Source: Desulfosediminicola ganghwensis
Lineage (GTDB): Bacteria > Desulfobacterota > Desulfobulbia > Desulfobulbales > Desulfocapsaceae
DNA: 64,000 nt
Direction of reading: 5' to 3'
NCBI RefSeq assembly: GCF_005116675.2
Contig: NZ_CP050699.1
Coordinates: forward strand, 1,139,001-1,203,000
Part shown: positions 34,050 through 42,587 of the stretch, in pieces
Numbering within the stretch: the stretch's first letter is position 1
How the letters are laid out: each line of letters starts with the position of its first letter
Notes under the pieces: model-generated
Database searches by the model: none
Told to the model about the DNA's origin: nothing
The model's input: the letters and a program-made list of their open reading frames with translations, nothing else
Made by a program: the position numbers and the translations under genes

Positions 34050-35930
34050 TTAGAAATCTATGACAAAGTCATACATGCCCTGATTGAAACTGCTGGTAAC
34101 CTTGTGGCCGGAATGGTTGAATATGATCTGCATTCGCTGATTTTCACGCAGCACTTTGGCTGTAAAGCCTATTATGCCATTGGCGATAGCCAGCTCGGCC
34201 AGATACTCGTAGAGCATGGTGCCGACACCCTTGTTTTGCCATGTGTCGCGGACCACAAGGGTGATCTCGGCCCTGCTGCCTTTCTCGGGCAGCAGATATT
34301 TGCCAACGCCTATGAGGTGCTCGCCATACGCCTCGGGAATGGATGCGACCACGGTGGTTTCGTGACGATGGTTGACGTAGACAAACTGGTGGATCTGCTG
34401 CAGGGAGAAGTTGGCCTGCCTGCTCATGAAGCGGTGATAGACTGTCTGTTCTGAGAGGTTGTAGAGCAGATCGCGCATACCGGATTCATCCGTAGGCTCA
34501 ACAGGGCGCAGGTCGATCTGGCTGCCGTCCGGGAGCAGTCTGGTAGTCCGCAGATTCTTGTCGGGTGGGATGAAAAAGGCGTGGCCAATCTCCGAGAATT
34601 CCGGGCGCAGAAAGTGGGCTTCGATGGCCTGCTGAAACAGCTTTTCCCTGAAATCAGGATGGGCTATGGAGATCAGTGCCATAACCCGTTCCTGGATTGA
34701 CTTGCCATGGAGGTAAGCGACACCATATTCGGTAACCACATAGTGGACATCGCCCCTCGTCACCACCACGCCAGATCCTTCACTCAAATGGGGCACGATG
34801 TTGGATCTGGTTACCTGGGGGTCGGTGGAGGGCAGGGTGATGATAGATTTACCATCGCGGCAGCGGGAGGCGCCACGGTTAAAGTCGATCAATCCACCGA
34901 TGCCGGAGTAGAGTTGACCCTGCTGGGAGTCGGCGGCGATCTGGCCGGTAAGATCTATTTCCCGGGCAGGATTGATGGCGATCATCTTTTTCTGCTGACT
35001 GATGATCCTGCTATCATTGACATACTCCGTCGGCCTGAAACTGAAGGTTTCGTTGTTGTCGATGGCATCGTAGAGTTTACGGGTGCCGAGACAGAAACTG
35101 GTGACGATTCGGCCCCTGTCGCTGCTCTTGCGGCTACCTGTCACTGCGCCTGATTTCACCAGCTCGAGGATCGTATCGGTGATCATTTCGCTGTGGACAC
35201 CGAGATCCTTCTTGTGGTGGAGAAACTCAATGGTGGCGTGGGGGACGCGGCCGTAATCATCCAGTCGGCCAAAGCCGAACTCAATGGTGGCACCGTCAGG
35301 TATCAGTTCAGCCACCCTTCGGCCAATTTCCCGGCTGATCGGGTGCACCGGCTCTACTTCCCGTTCGAGTATCGGCACATCCACCGGGACCAGAATATCC
35401 AGATCATCGACATCGACCTGGGAGTCGCCAAGGCTGCATGGCATCCGTGGATTGACCTGGGCTATGACCAGCGAGGCATTTTCTATAGCGCTTTTGACTA
35501 TATCGACGGAGATGCCGAGGCTTACCATCCCTTGCTGGTTCGGCGGGCTAACCTGGATAAGCGCCACATCGATCGGCAACCTTCCCGAATTGAACAACTG
35601 CGGAATATCGGAGAGCAGCATCGGTGTGTAATCGCCCATGCCTTCCTGGATCAGGCTTCGGACATTCTGGCCGATGAAAAATGAGTTGATACGAAACGTG
35701 TCACTAAACTCGTCACGTGCATACGGGGCATCGCCTTTGGTGAAGAGCTGGATAATTTCCACATCGGCCAGATCGTCAGCCCGTGCCACCAGAGCGTCCA
35801 CCAGCACAGTCGGTTCAGCGCAGCCGGTACCGATAAAGACCCGTTGTCCGGAGCGAACATTACGAAGCGCTTTTTTGGGGCTCTTTACCATGGCCCGAAA
35901 GCTATCCTGCCAGTTATGATCGAAGTTCAT
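34050..35930 (-). CDS. acetyl-CoA hydrolase/CoA-transferase with C-terminal GNAT domain
   Basis: Residues 1-430 form a class I CoA-transferase of the acetyl-CoA hydrolase/4-hydroxybutyrate CoA-transferase family: SGQRVFIGTGCAEPTVLVDAL, LPIDVALIQVSPPNQQGMVSLG, HSEMITDTILELVKSG (containing the family's catalytic glutamate) and VTEYGVAYLHGKSIQERV. Residues about 475-626 form a GNAT acetyltransferase: DLRPVEPTDESGMRDLLY, then LVVRDTWQNKGVGTMLYEYL with the acetyl-CoA pyrophosphate loop (QNKGVGT). At 626 residues it is about 190 longer than the plain transferase. AGAGG lies 5 nt before the ATG; the start overlaps the end of the acyl-CoA synthetase gene by 4 nt. The GNAT part could acetylate an acyl-CoA enzyme such as Acs or its neighbour (inference). 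Confidence 0.87.
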   Translation of the reverse strand: MNFDHNWQDSFRAMVKSPKKALRNVRSGQRVFIGTGCAEPTVLVDALVARADDLADVEIIQLFTKGDAPYARDEFSDTFRINSFFIGQNVRSLIQEGMGDYTPMLLSDIPQLFNSGRLPIDVALIQVSPPNQQGMVSLGISVDIVKSAIENASLVIAQVNPRMPCSLGDSQVDVDDLDILVPVDVPILEREVEPVHPISREIGRRVAELIPDGATIEFGFGRLDDYGRVPHATIEFLHHKKDLGVHSEMITDTILELVKSGAVTGSRKSSDRGRIVTSFCLGTRKLYDAIDNNETFSFRPTEYVNDSRIISQQKKMIAINPAREIDLTGQIAADSQQGQLYSGIGGLIDFNRGASRCRDGKSIITLPSTDPQVTRSNIVPHLSEGSGVVVTRGDVHYVVTEYGVAYLHGKSIQERVMALISIAHPDFREKLFQQAIEAHFLRPEFSEIGHAFFIPPDKNLRTTRLLPDGSQIDLRPVEPTDESGMRDLLYNLSEQTVYHRFMSRQANFSLQQIHQFVYVNHRHETTVVASIPEAYGEHLIGVGKYLLPEKGSRAEITLVVRDTWQNKGVGTMLYEYLAELAIANGIIGFTAKVLRENQRMQIIFNHSGHKVTSSFNQGMYDFVIDF

Positions 35931-38065
35931 ACGTACCTCTGCCTAAACTCGGTTATCCGTGAGCGCTTTGATATGGGAGCCAGCTGAATTCGGGCATCGG
36001 CCACCACGGGGTCTGTCCCGAACTGGCCGACAAAGAAAGGATTGATCTCCAGTTCAACAATTTCAGGGAAGTCGGTGGTGAGTTGGCTGATTCGTTGCAG
36101 GGCGGTGGCGATAATATCGATATCGACCCCTTTTTTGCCGCGTTTTTTCTCGAGCACGGCAAACGATTTGGTAGACGTCAGCATCTGCAAGGCTTCATCG
36201 TGGGTGATCGGTGCCAGGTGAAAAGTGACATCTTTCATCACTTCGATGAATACGCCGCCAAGACCAAAGGTCAGCATGGGGCCGAACTGCGGGTCACGGT
36301 TCATACCCAGGATAACTTCAATGCCGTGGTCGGCCATATGCTCCAGATAGATACCCTTGATGCGCGCCCGGGGGGCATTTTGCGAGATGCGGAGCATCAT
36401 CAGGTCGTAGCTGTCCCGCACCTGCTGCAGGGTGGTGATATTCAATCGTACCCCGCCAATGCTCGCTTTATGCAGAATGTCCGGTGAAACGATTTTCATG
36501 GCCAGGGGAAAGCGGATACGATCGGCATTCTCCAGTGCCTCTTCAACGGTACTGACCAGAGCCCCCTTGGGGATAGCGAAGCCGTATGCTTCGAGTATTT
36601 TTTTGGTTTTCACTTCGCTGAGGGTGAAGATGGCGTTGGCCCGACTTCGCTTGATGATATGGGCGACCCTGCGTCGGTTGACCCTGAATCTGGTGACTAC
36701 CCGCGCTGGTCTGGCCCGCCAGGTTGCATATTCATACATTGCCTTCAGGGCAGCCACTGCCCGCTCAGGGGATGGGAAGTTGGGGAGTTTCGCTTTGGCC
36801 AGCTCGCTACGGCCAACCACCACACCTTCTCCGCCCATGAAGGTGATCAGAATCGGTTTCGAACCGTCGCTGACCCTGGCAATGGTCTTGGCAGTTTCCT
36901 CGGCGTCGGTCATGGCCTGCGGGGTGAGCACGACAATCACTGCGTCTACCTGGCCGTCAGTCAGGGCGGTTTCAAGCGCGGCAGCATACCTCTCGGGTGG
37001 CGCGTCACCTAATACGTCGATGGGATTGTTGACGCTGGCGGCCACAGGCAGCCTTCCTCTAAGGGAGGCGGCACTGTTGCTTGCCAGCTCGGCCACTCTC
37101 ATTCCGGCATGTTCAACGGCATCTGCGGCCATGGTACCGGGGCCACCGGCGTTGCTGATGATGAGCACCCTGTTGCCACGGGGCAGCGGCTGCATGGAAA
37201 AAGCTGCGGCGAAATCGAAAAGAGCCTCAAAGGTATCGGCCCGCACGATGCCAGAGCGTTTGAAGGCGGCGGCGTAGGCGGTGTCTTCCCCGGTCATCAC
37301 CCCGGTATGGCTGGCGGCGGCTTTTCGGCCAACTTCACTGGTACCTGACTTCAGAATGATGATCGGCTTCTTCTCAGCGGCCTGGGTGGCTATTTTTATA
37401 AAGCTGTCACCTGAGACGATATTTTCCAGATAGCCCACTACCACATCTGTCTCCGGGTCATTGCCGAAGTAATCCAGCATGTCATCTTCTGTGAGATCTG
37501 CTTTGTTGCCGATGCTGACAAGCTTTGAGACGCCAAGCAGCCTGTCTGCAGCTACATCGAGAATAGAGGAGCAGAGGGCGCCGGACTGGGAGAATATGCC
37601 TATCCTGCCGCTTATCGGCATGGTACCGGCAAAACTTGCGTTCAGTTTATGACTGGTGTTGAGCAGCCCCAGACAGTTGGGGCCGAGCAACCGTGCCCCG
37701 CTGCGCTTACAAAGTAAGGCCAGTTCCTCTTCCCGGATGGCGCCATCCCTGCCGGTTTCCTTGAACCCTGCGGTAATGACCACAATGGATCGTGCCCCTT
37801 TTTTCAAAGAGCGTTCGGCGGCCCCGATGAGATGTTCTAAGGGCACGGCAATTATGGCCATATCTATGCTGCCGGGGATCTCCTTGACATTGGTGTAGAC
37901 CGGCAAATCAAACAGATTGTCGCCGCCGGCCGGGTTCACCGGGAAGATCTCTCCGGCGAATTCGCCGGCAATCAGGTTGGCGAGAATATCATGGCCGACC
38001 TTGCCAGGGGTTCTGGAGGCGCCGAGCAGGGCTATTTTTTGTGGAAAAAAGAAATGTGTAAGCAT
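35927..38065 (-). CDS. NDP-forming acyl-CoA synthetase (acetate-CoA ligase, ADP-forming), alpha-beta fusion
   Basis: Makes ATP from acyl-CoA (acetyl-CoA + ADP + Pi to acetate + ATP + CoA) or the reverse. At 712 residues it is an alpha-beta fusion. CoA-binding domain from residue 1 (KIALLGASRTPGKVGHDIL and GARSIVVITAGF); flavodoxin-like ligase domain with RIGIFSQSGALCSSIL and the phosphohistidine in ASHTG (H253); beta ATP-grasp from about residue 490 (TLSEVKTKKILEAYGFAIPKG, ELEINPF). The GNAT domain that follows this module in Pat/PatZ proteins is missing; it is on the next gene instead. It overlaps that gene by 4 nt, so the two form an operon. No close Shine-Dalgarno was resolved before the ATG. 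Confidence 0.88.
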   Translation of the reverse strand: MLTHFFFPQKIALLGASRTPGKVGHDILANLIAGEFAGEIFPVNPAGGDNLFDLPVYTNVKEIPGSIDMAIIAVPLEHLIGAAERSLKKGARSIVVITAGFKETGRDGAIREEELALLCKRSGARLLGPNCLGLLNTSHKLNASFAGTMPISGRIGIFSQSGALCSSILDVAADRLLGVSKLVSIGNKADLTEDDMLDYFGNDPETDVVVGYLENIVSGDSFIKIATQAAEKKPIIILKSGTSEVGRKAAASHTGVMTGEDTAYAAAFKRSGIVRADTFEALFDFAAAFSMQPLPRGNRVLIISNAGGPGTMAADAVEHAGMRVAELASNSAASLRGRLPVAASVNNPIDVLGDAPPERYAAALETALTDGQVDAVIVVLTPQAMTDAEETAKTIARVSDGSKPILITFMGGEGVVVGRSELAKAKLPNFPSPERAVAALKAMYEYATWRARPARVVTRFRVNRRRVAHIIKRSRANAIFTLSEVKTKKILEAYGFAIPKGALVSTVEEALENADRIRFPLAMKIVSPDILHKASIGGVRLNITTLQQVRDSYDLMMLRISQNAPRARIKGIYLEHMADHGIEVILGMNRDPQFGPMLTFGLGGVFIEVMKDVTFHLAPITHDEALQMLTSTKSFAVLEKKRGKKGVDIDIIATALQRISQLTTDFPEIVELEINPFFVGQFGTDPVVADARIQLAPISKRSRITEFRQRYV

Positions 38066-38222
38066 AGTTGCAGTAGGTGAATATGCAGAGATGACAGTCT
38101 TAGGATAACCAGTGATTTAAACCCTTTGCCATAATGCATTTAAAACAGGAACTGCATGCCATGTCCAGAAATATAAACTGCTTAAGAGGTTGGTGACTGG
38201 CCAGGTGTAAAGTGCTGAAGGG

Positions 38223-38255
38223 TGTGGAAAGATTACCTTGGGTAACCTTTCCACA
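38223..38255 (-). terminator. stem-loop after the fasciclin gene
   Basis: TGTGGAAAG pairs with CTTTCCACA, continued by TTACC/GGTAA. It lies between the fasciclin stop and the acyl-CoA synthetase start; the U-run is weak. Confidence 0.55.
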
Positions 38256-38292
38256 ATTTAAAATGAAGTAAACCTGTTCAAATTAATTACCA

Positions 38293-38805
38293 TTACTCGG
38301 GAATCAGCACGCTGTCGATGATGTGGATGACCCCGTTGGAAGCAGGAATGTCAGTCTTGGTAACCATGGCATTGTCCACGTAGACCATATCCCCTTCTAC
38401 TTTAATAGAAAACTCCTTGCCGTTAACAGTCTTGGCCGAACTCATCTGGACTACATCCGCTGCCATCGCTTTGCCTGGAACCACATGGTACGTCAATATT
38501 GCCGTAAGTTTTTCTTTGTTTTCTGGTTTTAAAAGGTCCTCAACAGTCCCTGCCGGGAGTTTGGCAAATGCCTCATCGGTGGGAGCCATCAGGGTAAACG
38601 GTCCGTCACCTTTGAGTACCGGGGTCAATCCCGCTGCTTCAACCGCTGCCAGCAGGGTTGTAAACTGCCCGGTGTGATCAGCGAGTGCCACGATGTCCAT
38701 GGAATCTTTCATGGAGTCATCTTTCTTGTCTCCATGATGTGCTGCAAACGAAGATACCGCAGAGAGGAGTGCAAAAATAAGAGTCGAGATGATGATTTTT
38801 TTCAT
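38293..38805 (-). CDS. secreted fasciclin-domain protein
   Basis: A 170-residue exported protein. Signal peptide KKIIISTLIFALLSAVSSFA; one fasciclin (FAS1) domain follows: HTGQFTTLLAAVEAAGLTPVLKG, GPFTLMAPTDEAFAKLPAGTV (the H1 box), YHVVPGKAMAADVV, and the closing ASNGVIHIIDSVLIP (H2 box). A short charged linker (HHGDKKDDSMKDSM) lies before the domain. FAS1 proteins mediate adhesion or bind ligands in the periplasm or at the surface. Start: GGAGA lies 5-6 nt before the ATG at 38805; an ATG 12 nt upstream overlaps that site. Divergent from the hemerythrin-encapsulin pair. Confidence 0.9.
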   Translation of the reverse strand: MKKIIISTLIFALLSAVSSFAAHHGDKKDDSMKDSMDIVALADHTGQFTTLLAAVEAAGLTPVLKGDGPFTLMAPTDEAFAKLPAGTVEDLLKPENKEKLTAILTYHVVPGKAMAADVVQMSSAKTVNGKEFSIKVEGDMVYVDNAMVTKTDIPASNGVIHIIDSVLIPE

Positions 38806-39342
38806 ATGATTCTCCATAAATTATCTGATGTTAGGAGTATGGTATGCAGAATAGGCAAATACCTAAAAGAGCCTCAGCATACCGCCCATTAGAAGCGCAG
38901 CATGAGTTACATCACTCCTGTAGAGACGTTTCATTTGGTTATCTCAAGTGTAGGTTCTTAGGAATGCCTGTCAAGAAAAGTCATCCGAATAGTGAAAGAA
39001 CTGGAGTTGCGTTCCAATATATCCTGAAGTTCCTCCGGAACTCATAACAGGTTGAAAAATGGATGCTTATATTCCAGAAATTTTTCTTATTGATCTTCAA
39101 AATCATTGCTGAATTAATTTTCTTGAAATAGCAATTTCAGGGCGTTACCTGGAAGATTTTAATTATCGGAAAAAAACCTTTGCACTTGCAATGTTTCGAA
39201 GCCAATAGCAATGCTTGTAAAATTTGAGTTTGACCAAAGAAGAAGATAAGCTTTTGATAAGAGATTTTTAAGATGACCTGAAACCTGAGACATAACGGGC
39301 CAGAATTATGTAGTTACCTGAAATTCATGTGTAGGAGGCAGT
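38806..39342. other. divergent intergenic region, fasciclin/hemerythrin
   Basis: A stretch of 537 nt, AT-rich near 39050-39250. Presumably carries promoters for both directions. No clear operator or RNA gene recognised. Confidence 0.4.
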
Positions 39343-39888
39343 ATGAACATCGTTGAAGCGTTGACTGACCATCACGATACACTGCGTTCGCTGTATGGGC
39401 AGGCGGAGAATGATCCTGCACTATTTGAGACGTTCGTCCATCACCTGATTGTGCACCACACCATGGAGGAGAAGTATTTTTATGATCTCCTCAAGCAGTT
39501 TGAAGAGGCGGAACACGACTCTCTCGAGGCGGTCAATGAGCATCACATAATTGAACTGATAATCAAGGATGCCCAGGGGTTTCCACGAGATCATTCCGGA
39601 TTCCCTGTGAAGATAGAAGGATTGGGCGAGTATACGGTGCACCATCTGGAAGAGGAGGAGCTGGAAATCTTCCCCCTTGCAAGCAGGCTCTTTTCCCTGG
39701 AAGAAATGACCACCCTCGGTGCCCTGTTTGAAGAGGCCAAAGAGCAATTGCTGGGAGTCTCCCTGCCGGAGATCCCCAAAGCACTGGCCGGTAAATTTGC
39801 AGAGCCTCAAGTGGCCGGCGTCAGAACGGCGGGCGGTGGTTCATTGATGACAGCCACCGCAAGAGGCTTGGGCATCGGCAAGCTCTGA
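39343..39888 (+). CDS. hemerythrin-like encapsulin cargo protein
   Basis: A 181-residue HHE-type protein. Four-helix hemerythrin fold with the diiron pattern: LTDHHDTLRSLY (His 9-10), FVHHLIVHHTMEEKYFYDLL, EHHIIELII and VHHLEEEELEIFPLA. Length to about residue 145 is the normal domain. A low-complexity linker (AGVRTAGGGS) leads to a C-terminal tail ending GLGIGKL, which resembles the LGIGSL-type cargo-loading peptides that direct proteins into encapsulins. The next gene, 61 nt downstream, is the shell. AGGAGG lies 5 nt before the ATG. It probably binds oxygen or acts against peroxide or nitric oxide inside the shell, as shown for hemerythrin cargos elsewhere (family-based); not ferritin-like. 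Confidence 0.88.
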   Translation: MNIVEALTDHHDTLRSLYGQAENDPALFETFVHHLIVHHTMEEKYFYDLLKQFEEAEHDSLEAVNEHHIIELIIKDAQGFPRDHSGFPVKIEGLGEYTVHHLEEEELEIFPLASRLFSLEEMTTLGALFEEAKEQLLGVSLPEIPKALAGKFAEPQVAGVRTAGGGSLMTATARGLGIGKL

Positions 39889-39949
39889 TCGAACAATGGA
39901 TGAGGATACCGCGTTATACGAGCCATAACTCATAACCGAGGATCACAAG

Positions 39950-40768
39950 ATGGATTTTCTAAGACGAGAACTGGCCCCGATTCCCATGGAGGCGTGGGCG
40001 GAGATTGATGAACAGGCAACCAGAAGCCTTACCGCGATGCTCTCGGGCAGAAGGGTGCTCGATGTTACCGGTCCAATGGGTACCGATTTTCCAGGAGTGC
40101 CGGAAGGGCGGCTCGATTATCCCAAAAAGCAAGCCAAGGGTGGACTGAAGTATGGTATTCGCAAGGTTCACCATATCGTTGAGGTGCGTGTGCCTTTCGA
40201 GCTGGAAATCGCTGAACTGGATAACGTGGTTCGCGGTGCGAGGGATGTTGATCTGTCGGCACTGGAAGATGCGGCGAAAGAGGTAGCACTCTTTGAGGAA
40301 AAGGTCATATACCATGGTTTGCCCGAAGCAAATATAACCGGGCTCTACCTTTGCCAGGGTGAGGAATGCTTAACTATTGGTTCTAAGCCAGAGCAACTGC
40401 TGGAAGGAATTGCTGGTGGAGTGACGGAATTCAGCGGTCGCTCAATCGAAGGACCGTACAGCTTTATCGTGGGGCCGAAGTTGTGGAGCAGGATGTCCTC
40501 TCATATTCAGGGCTATCCTGTAAAGATGCAGGCGGAGGCCGTGCTGGGCGGGCAGGTGCTGCTCAGTTCCTATTTAAGCGGTGAGCATGAGAATCAGGCT
40601 TTTATGATGAGCCAGAGAGGCGGAGATTTCGAACTCATTCTGGGCCAGGATCTGGCGATCGGTTATGAAAGCCATACAGCGGGTAAAGTACGGCTTTATT
40701 TTACCGAGTCCTTTACCTTCAGGGTCTTTGAGCCATCAGCGGTGTTGAACTTTACTGCCAGAAAATAG
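39950..40768 (+). CDS. encapsulin shell protein (family 1)
   Basis: Self-assembling nanocompartment shell protein with the HK97 phage-capsid fold. At 272 residues it is the size of T=1 (about 24 nm) encapsulins. The N-terminal helix MDFLRRELAPIPMEAWAEID is diagnostic and contributes to the cargo-binding pocket. Also seen: RVLDVTGPMGTDFPGV, VPFELEIAELDNVVRGARDVDL (P-domain/E-loop boundary), the A-domain with AIGYESHTAGKVRLYFTESFTF, and a final LNFTARK. GAGGA lies 7 nt before the ATG. It sits 61 nt after the hemerythrin gene, whose C-terminal tail is the likely targeting peptide, so the pair should form an oxygen/NO-handling compartment in the cytoplasm. Confidence 0.94.
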   Translation: MDFLRRELAPIPMEAWAEIDEQATRSLTAMLSGRRVLDVTGPMGTDFPGVPEGRLDYPKKQAKGGLKYGIRKVHHIVEVRVPFELEIAELDNVVRGARDVDLSALEDAAKEVALFEEKVIYHGLPEANITGLYLCQGEECLTIGSKPEQLLEGIAGGVTEFSGRSIEGPYSFIVGPKLWSRMSSHIQGYPVKMQAEAVLGGQVLLSSYLSGEHENQAFMMSQRGGDFELILGQDLAIGYESHTAGKVRLYFTESFTFRVFEPSAVLNFTARK

Positions 40769-40826
40769 ATTCTAAAGTGCGTAGGCGGTCAGTCAGGGAA
40801 TCTTGGTAAGGGCAGGGTCCTGTTTC

Positions 40827-42371
40827 TTACAGTTTGTCGATCCCTTCAAGGTACTGCTCTGCCTGCCTGAGAATTGCCTTCTGTTCATCCTCGGTTTTTC
40901 TGTCCCAGGTTCTGTAAACCATGCCTATCCTGGGATTGTTCTCCAGTAATTCGCGGTGACGGTGGTGAAAATGCCAGTAAAGACTGTTGAACGGGCAGGC
41001 TTTAGTACCATGGCGTTCCTGGTGCCGGTACCGGCAGTTTGTGCAGTAAGAACTCATCTTATTGATATAATTAGCGGATGAACAGTACGGTTTGGTGCCG
41101 ACGATGCCACCATCAGCGAATTGGCTCATACCTCGGGTGTTGGTGATTTCAACCCACTGGATGGCATCGATGTAAATGCCAAGATACCAGGCATCTATTT
41201 CCTCTGGTGCGATGCCTGCAAGTAATGCAAAGTTACCTGTTATCATCAGGCGCTGGATATGATGCGCATATGCGTACTGGAGTGATTGGGATATGGCATG
41301 ATGCAGGCAGTTCATGTCGGTCTTGCCTGTCCAGTACCAGGAGGGGAGCTGGCGGTCGGCCTCAAAATAATTGAGGTCGGTAAATTCCGGCATATGAGCC
41401 CAGTAGACACCCCGCATATATTCACGCCATCCGATGACTTGCCGCACAAAACCTTCAATTTGGGCAATGACTATTTCATCCTGCCGTTTACTCCACTCCT
41501 TAATTGCCCGTTCAACCACCTCCAGTGGGGAGAGAAGTTTGCTGTTCATGGCTGCCGAGATTCGCGAGTGGTATAACGACCAGTATTCCTCGCTCATGGC
41601 GTCCTGGTAATCGCCAAAGTGGGGGAGAAGTTCAGCGGTGAAATACTCGAGTAATTCAAGACATTCATCACGTGTCACGGGCCAGATGAAGTTTTTCTGG
41701 TCAACCTCGCCGATCGTTTTTATGCCGGCTTTATCGAGTAGCTTCACCAGATCGGATACATCTCTTGAAAAGAGAAGGGGGGCTGGTATTTGGAGGTCAG
41801 CAGGGAGTTTTTTGCGGTTAGCGACATCGTAATTCCACTTTCCCGTGAGAGGTTTGCCCGTGTTTTCCGGATCCATCAGGATGTCAAAACGTTTTCGTAT
41901 ATCACGGTAATAGGATTCCATGAGGTAATTCTTCTCACCAAAAAACGCGGCCAGCTCGTCACGTTGGGTCAGGAAATGCTCGGTATCAAACATTTCTGCA
42001 GGAATGTTGAGCGATTTCGTTATTTTGCTGAGTTGCAGTTCAAGCCGGTACTCATCCGGCATGAGATACTCGAATTTTTCGATTTTATGCGTGCTGATGA
42101 GGAGGGAGATGTTTTCTGTCAGATCCTGTTTGTTCTTGTTGTCATTGAGCTTCAGGTAAATCACTTGGTGACCTCGCCCACGAAGTGTTTCGGCAAAGCT
42201 GCGCATGGCGGCAAAAAAGAAAATGATCTTCTGAATGTGGTGAGTGACATAGTCGGTTTCCTGACGCATTTCGAAAAGACAATAGAGAATCTCATCATCG
42301 GTTGTATTAAGCCATGAGTGGTTGATGTTAAGCTGGTCACCGAGAATGAGCCTAAGTGTTTTCATCGCCAT
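40827..42371 (-). CDS. iron-sulfur bacterial cryptochrome/(6-4) photolyase (FeS-BCP)
   Basis: Photolyase of the FeS-BCP (PhrB/CryB) group that repairs (6-4) photoproducts. 514 residues. N-terminal antenna domain [22 protein letters not shown] domain with [32 protein letters not shown], and the C-terminal [16 protein letters not shown]-like region. Four cysteines (in SSANYINK-C-terminal blocks YCTNCRYR and KACPFN plus YCSSAN) fit the 4Fe-4S ligands of this group. The order ends [16 protein letters not shown]. Start: GAGG lies 4 nt before the ATG at 42371, which lies inside the DUF2256 gene; an ATG six bases on is also possible. It is co-transcribed with DUF2256 and diverges from cry-DASH. Confidence 0.9.
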   Translation of the reverse strand: MAMKTLRLILGDQLNINHSWLNTTDDEILYCLFEMRQETDYVTHHIQKIIFFFAAMRSFAETLRGRGHQVIYLKLNDNKNKQDLTENISLLISTHKIEKFEYLMPDEYRLELQLSKITKSLNIPAEMFDTEHFLTQRDELAAFFGEKNYLMESYYRDIRKRFDILMDPENTGKPLTGKWNYDVANRKKLPADLQIPAPLLFSRDVSDLVKLLDKAGIKTIGEVDQKNFIWPVTRDECLELLEYFTAELLPHFGDYQDAMSEEYWSLYHSRISAAMNSKLLSPLEVVERAIKEWSKRQDEIVIAQIEGFVRQVIGWREYMRGVYWAHMPEFTDLNYFEADRQLPSWYWTGKTDMNCLHHAISQSLQYAYAHHIQRLMITGNFALLAGIAPEEIDAWYLGIYIDAIQWVEITNTRGMSQFADGGIVGTKPYCSSANYINKMSSYCTNCRYRHQERHGTKACPFNSLYWHFHHRHRELLENNPRIGMVYRTWDRKTEDEQKAILRQAEQYLEGIDKL

Positions 42372-42510
42372 TTTTCCTCTTGAATCCGGAACGTCTGCAG
42401 CGTTCACTGCAATAAACGATCTCCGGCCAGTTGCGCCGCCACTTCTTTCGCCAGGAGAAGGGGCGATTACAGACCGGGCAGATTTTTGTCTCTAACGGTT
42501 TTCTGGCCAT
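42352..42510 (-). CDS. DUF2256 zinc-ribbon-like small protein
   Basis: A 52-residue protein: [18 protein letters not shown], then an arginine/tryptophan-rich [17 protein letters not shown] and a basic tail. Cys pattern C11-x2-C14 and C34-x3-C38 suggests a metal-binding ribbon. This is the DUF2256 family, which is repeatedly found next to photolyase/cryptochrome genes; its biochemical function is unknown. Its stop lies 20 nt inside the following photolyase gene, so the two are coupled. No good Shine-Dalgarno was seen upstream of the ATG. Confidence 0.85.
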   Translation of the reverse strand: MARKPLETKICPVCNRPFSWRKKWRRNWPEIVYCSERCRRSGFKRKNGDENT

Positions 42511-42587
42511 CGTAACTATCATATACTTTCAGTAGCAAGGTTGAAAACGATACTGCTGGGATACCCAAGTTCAATACGAGGATAATT

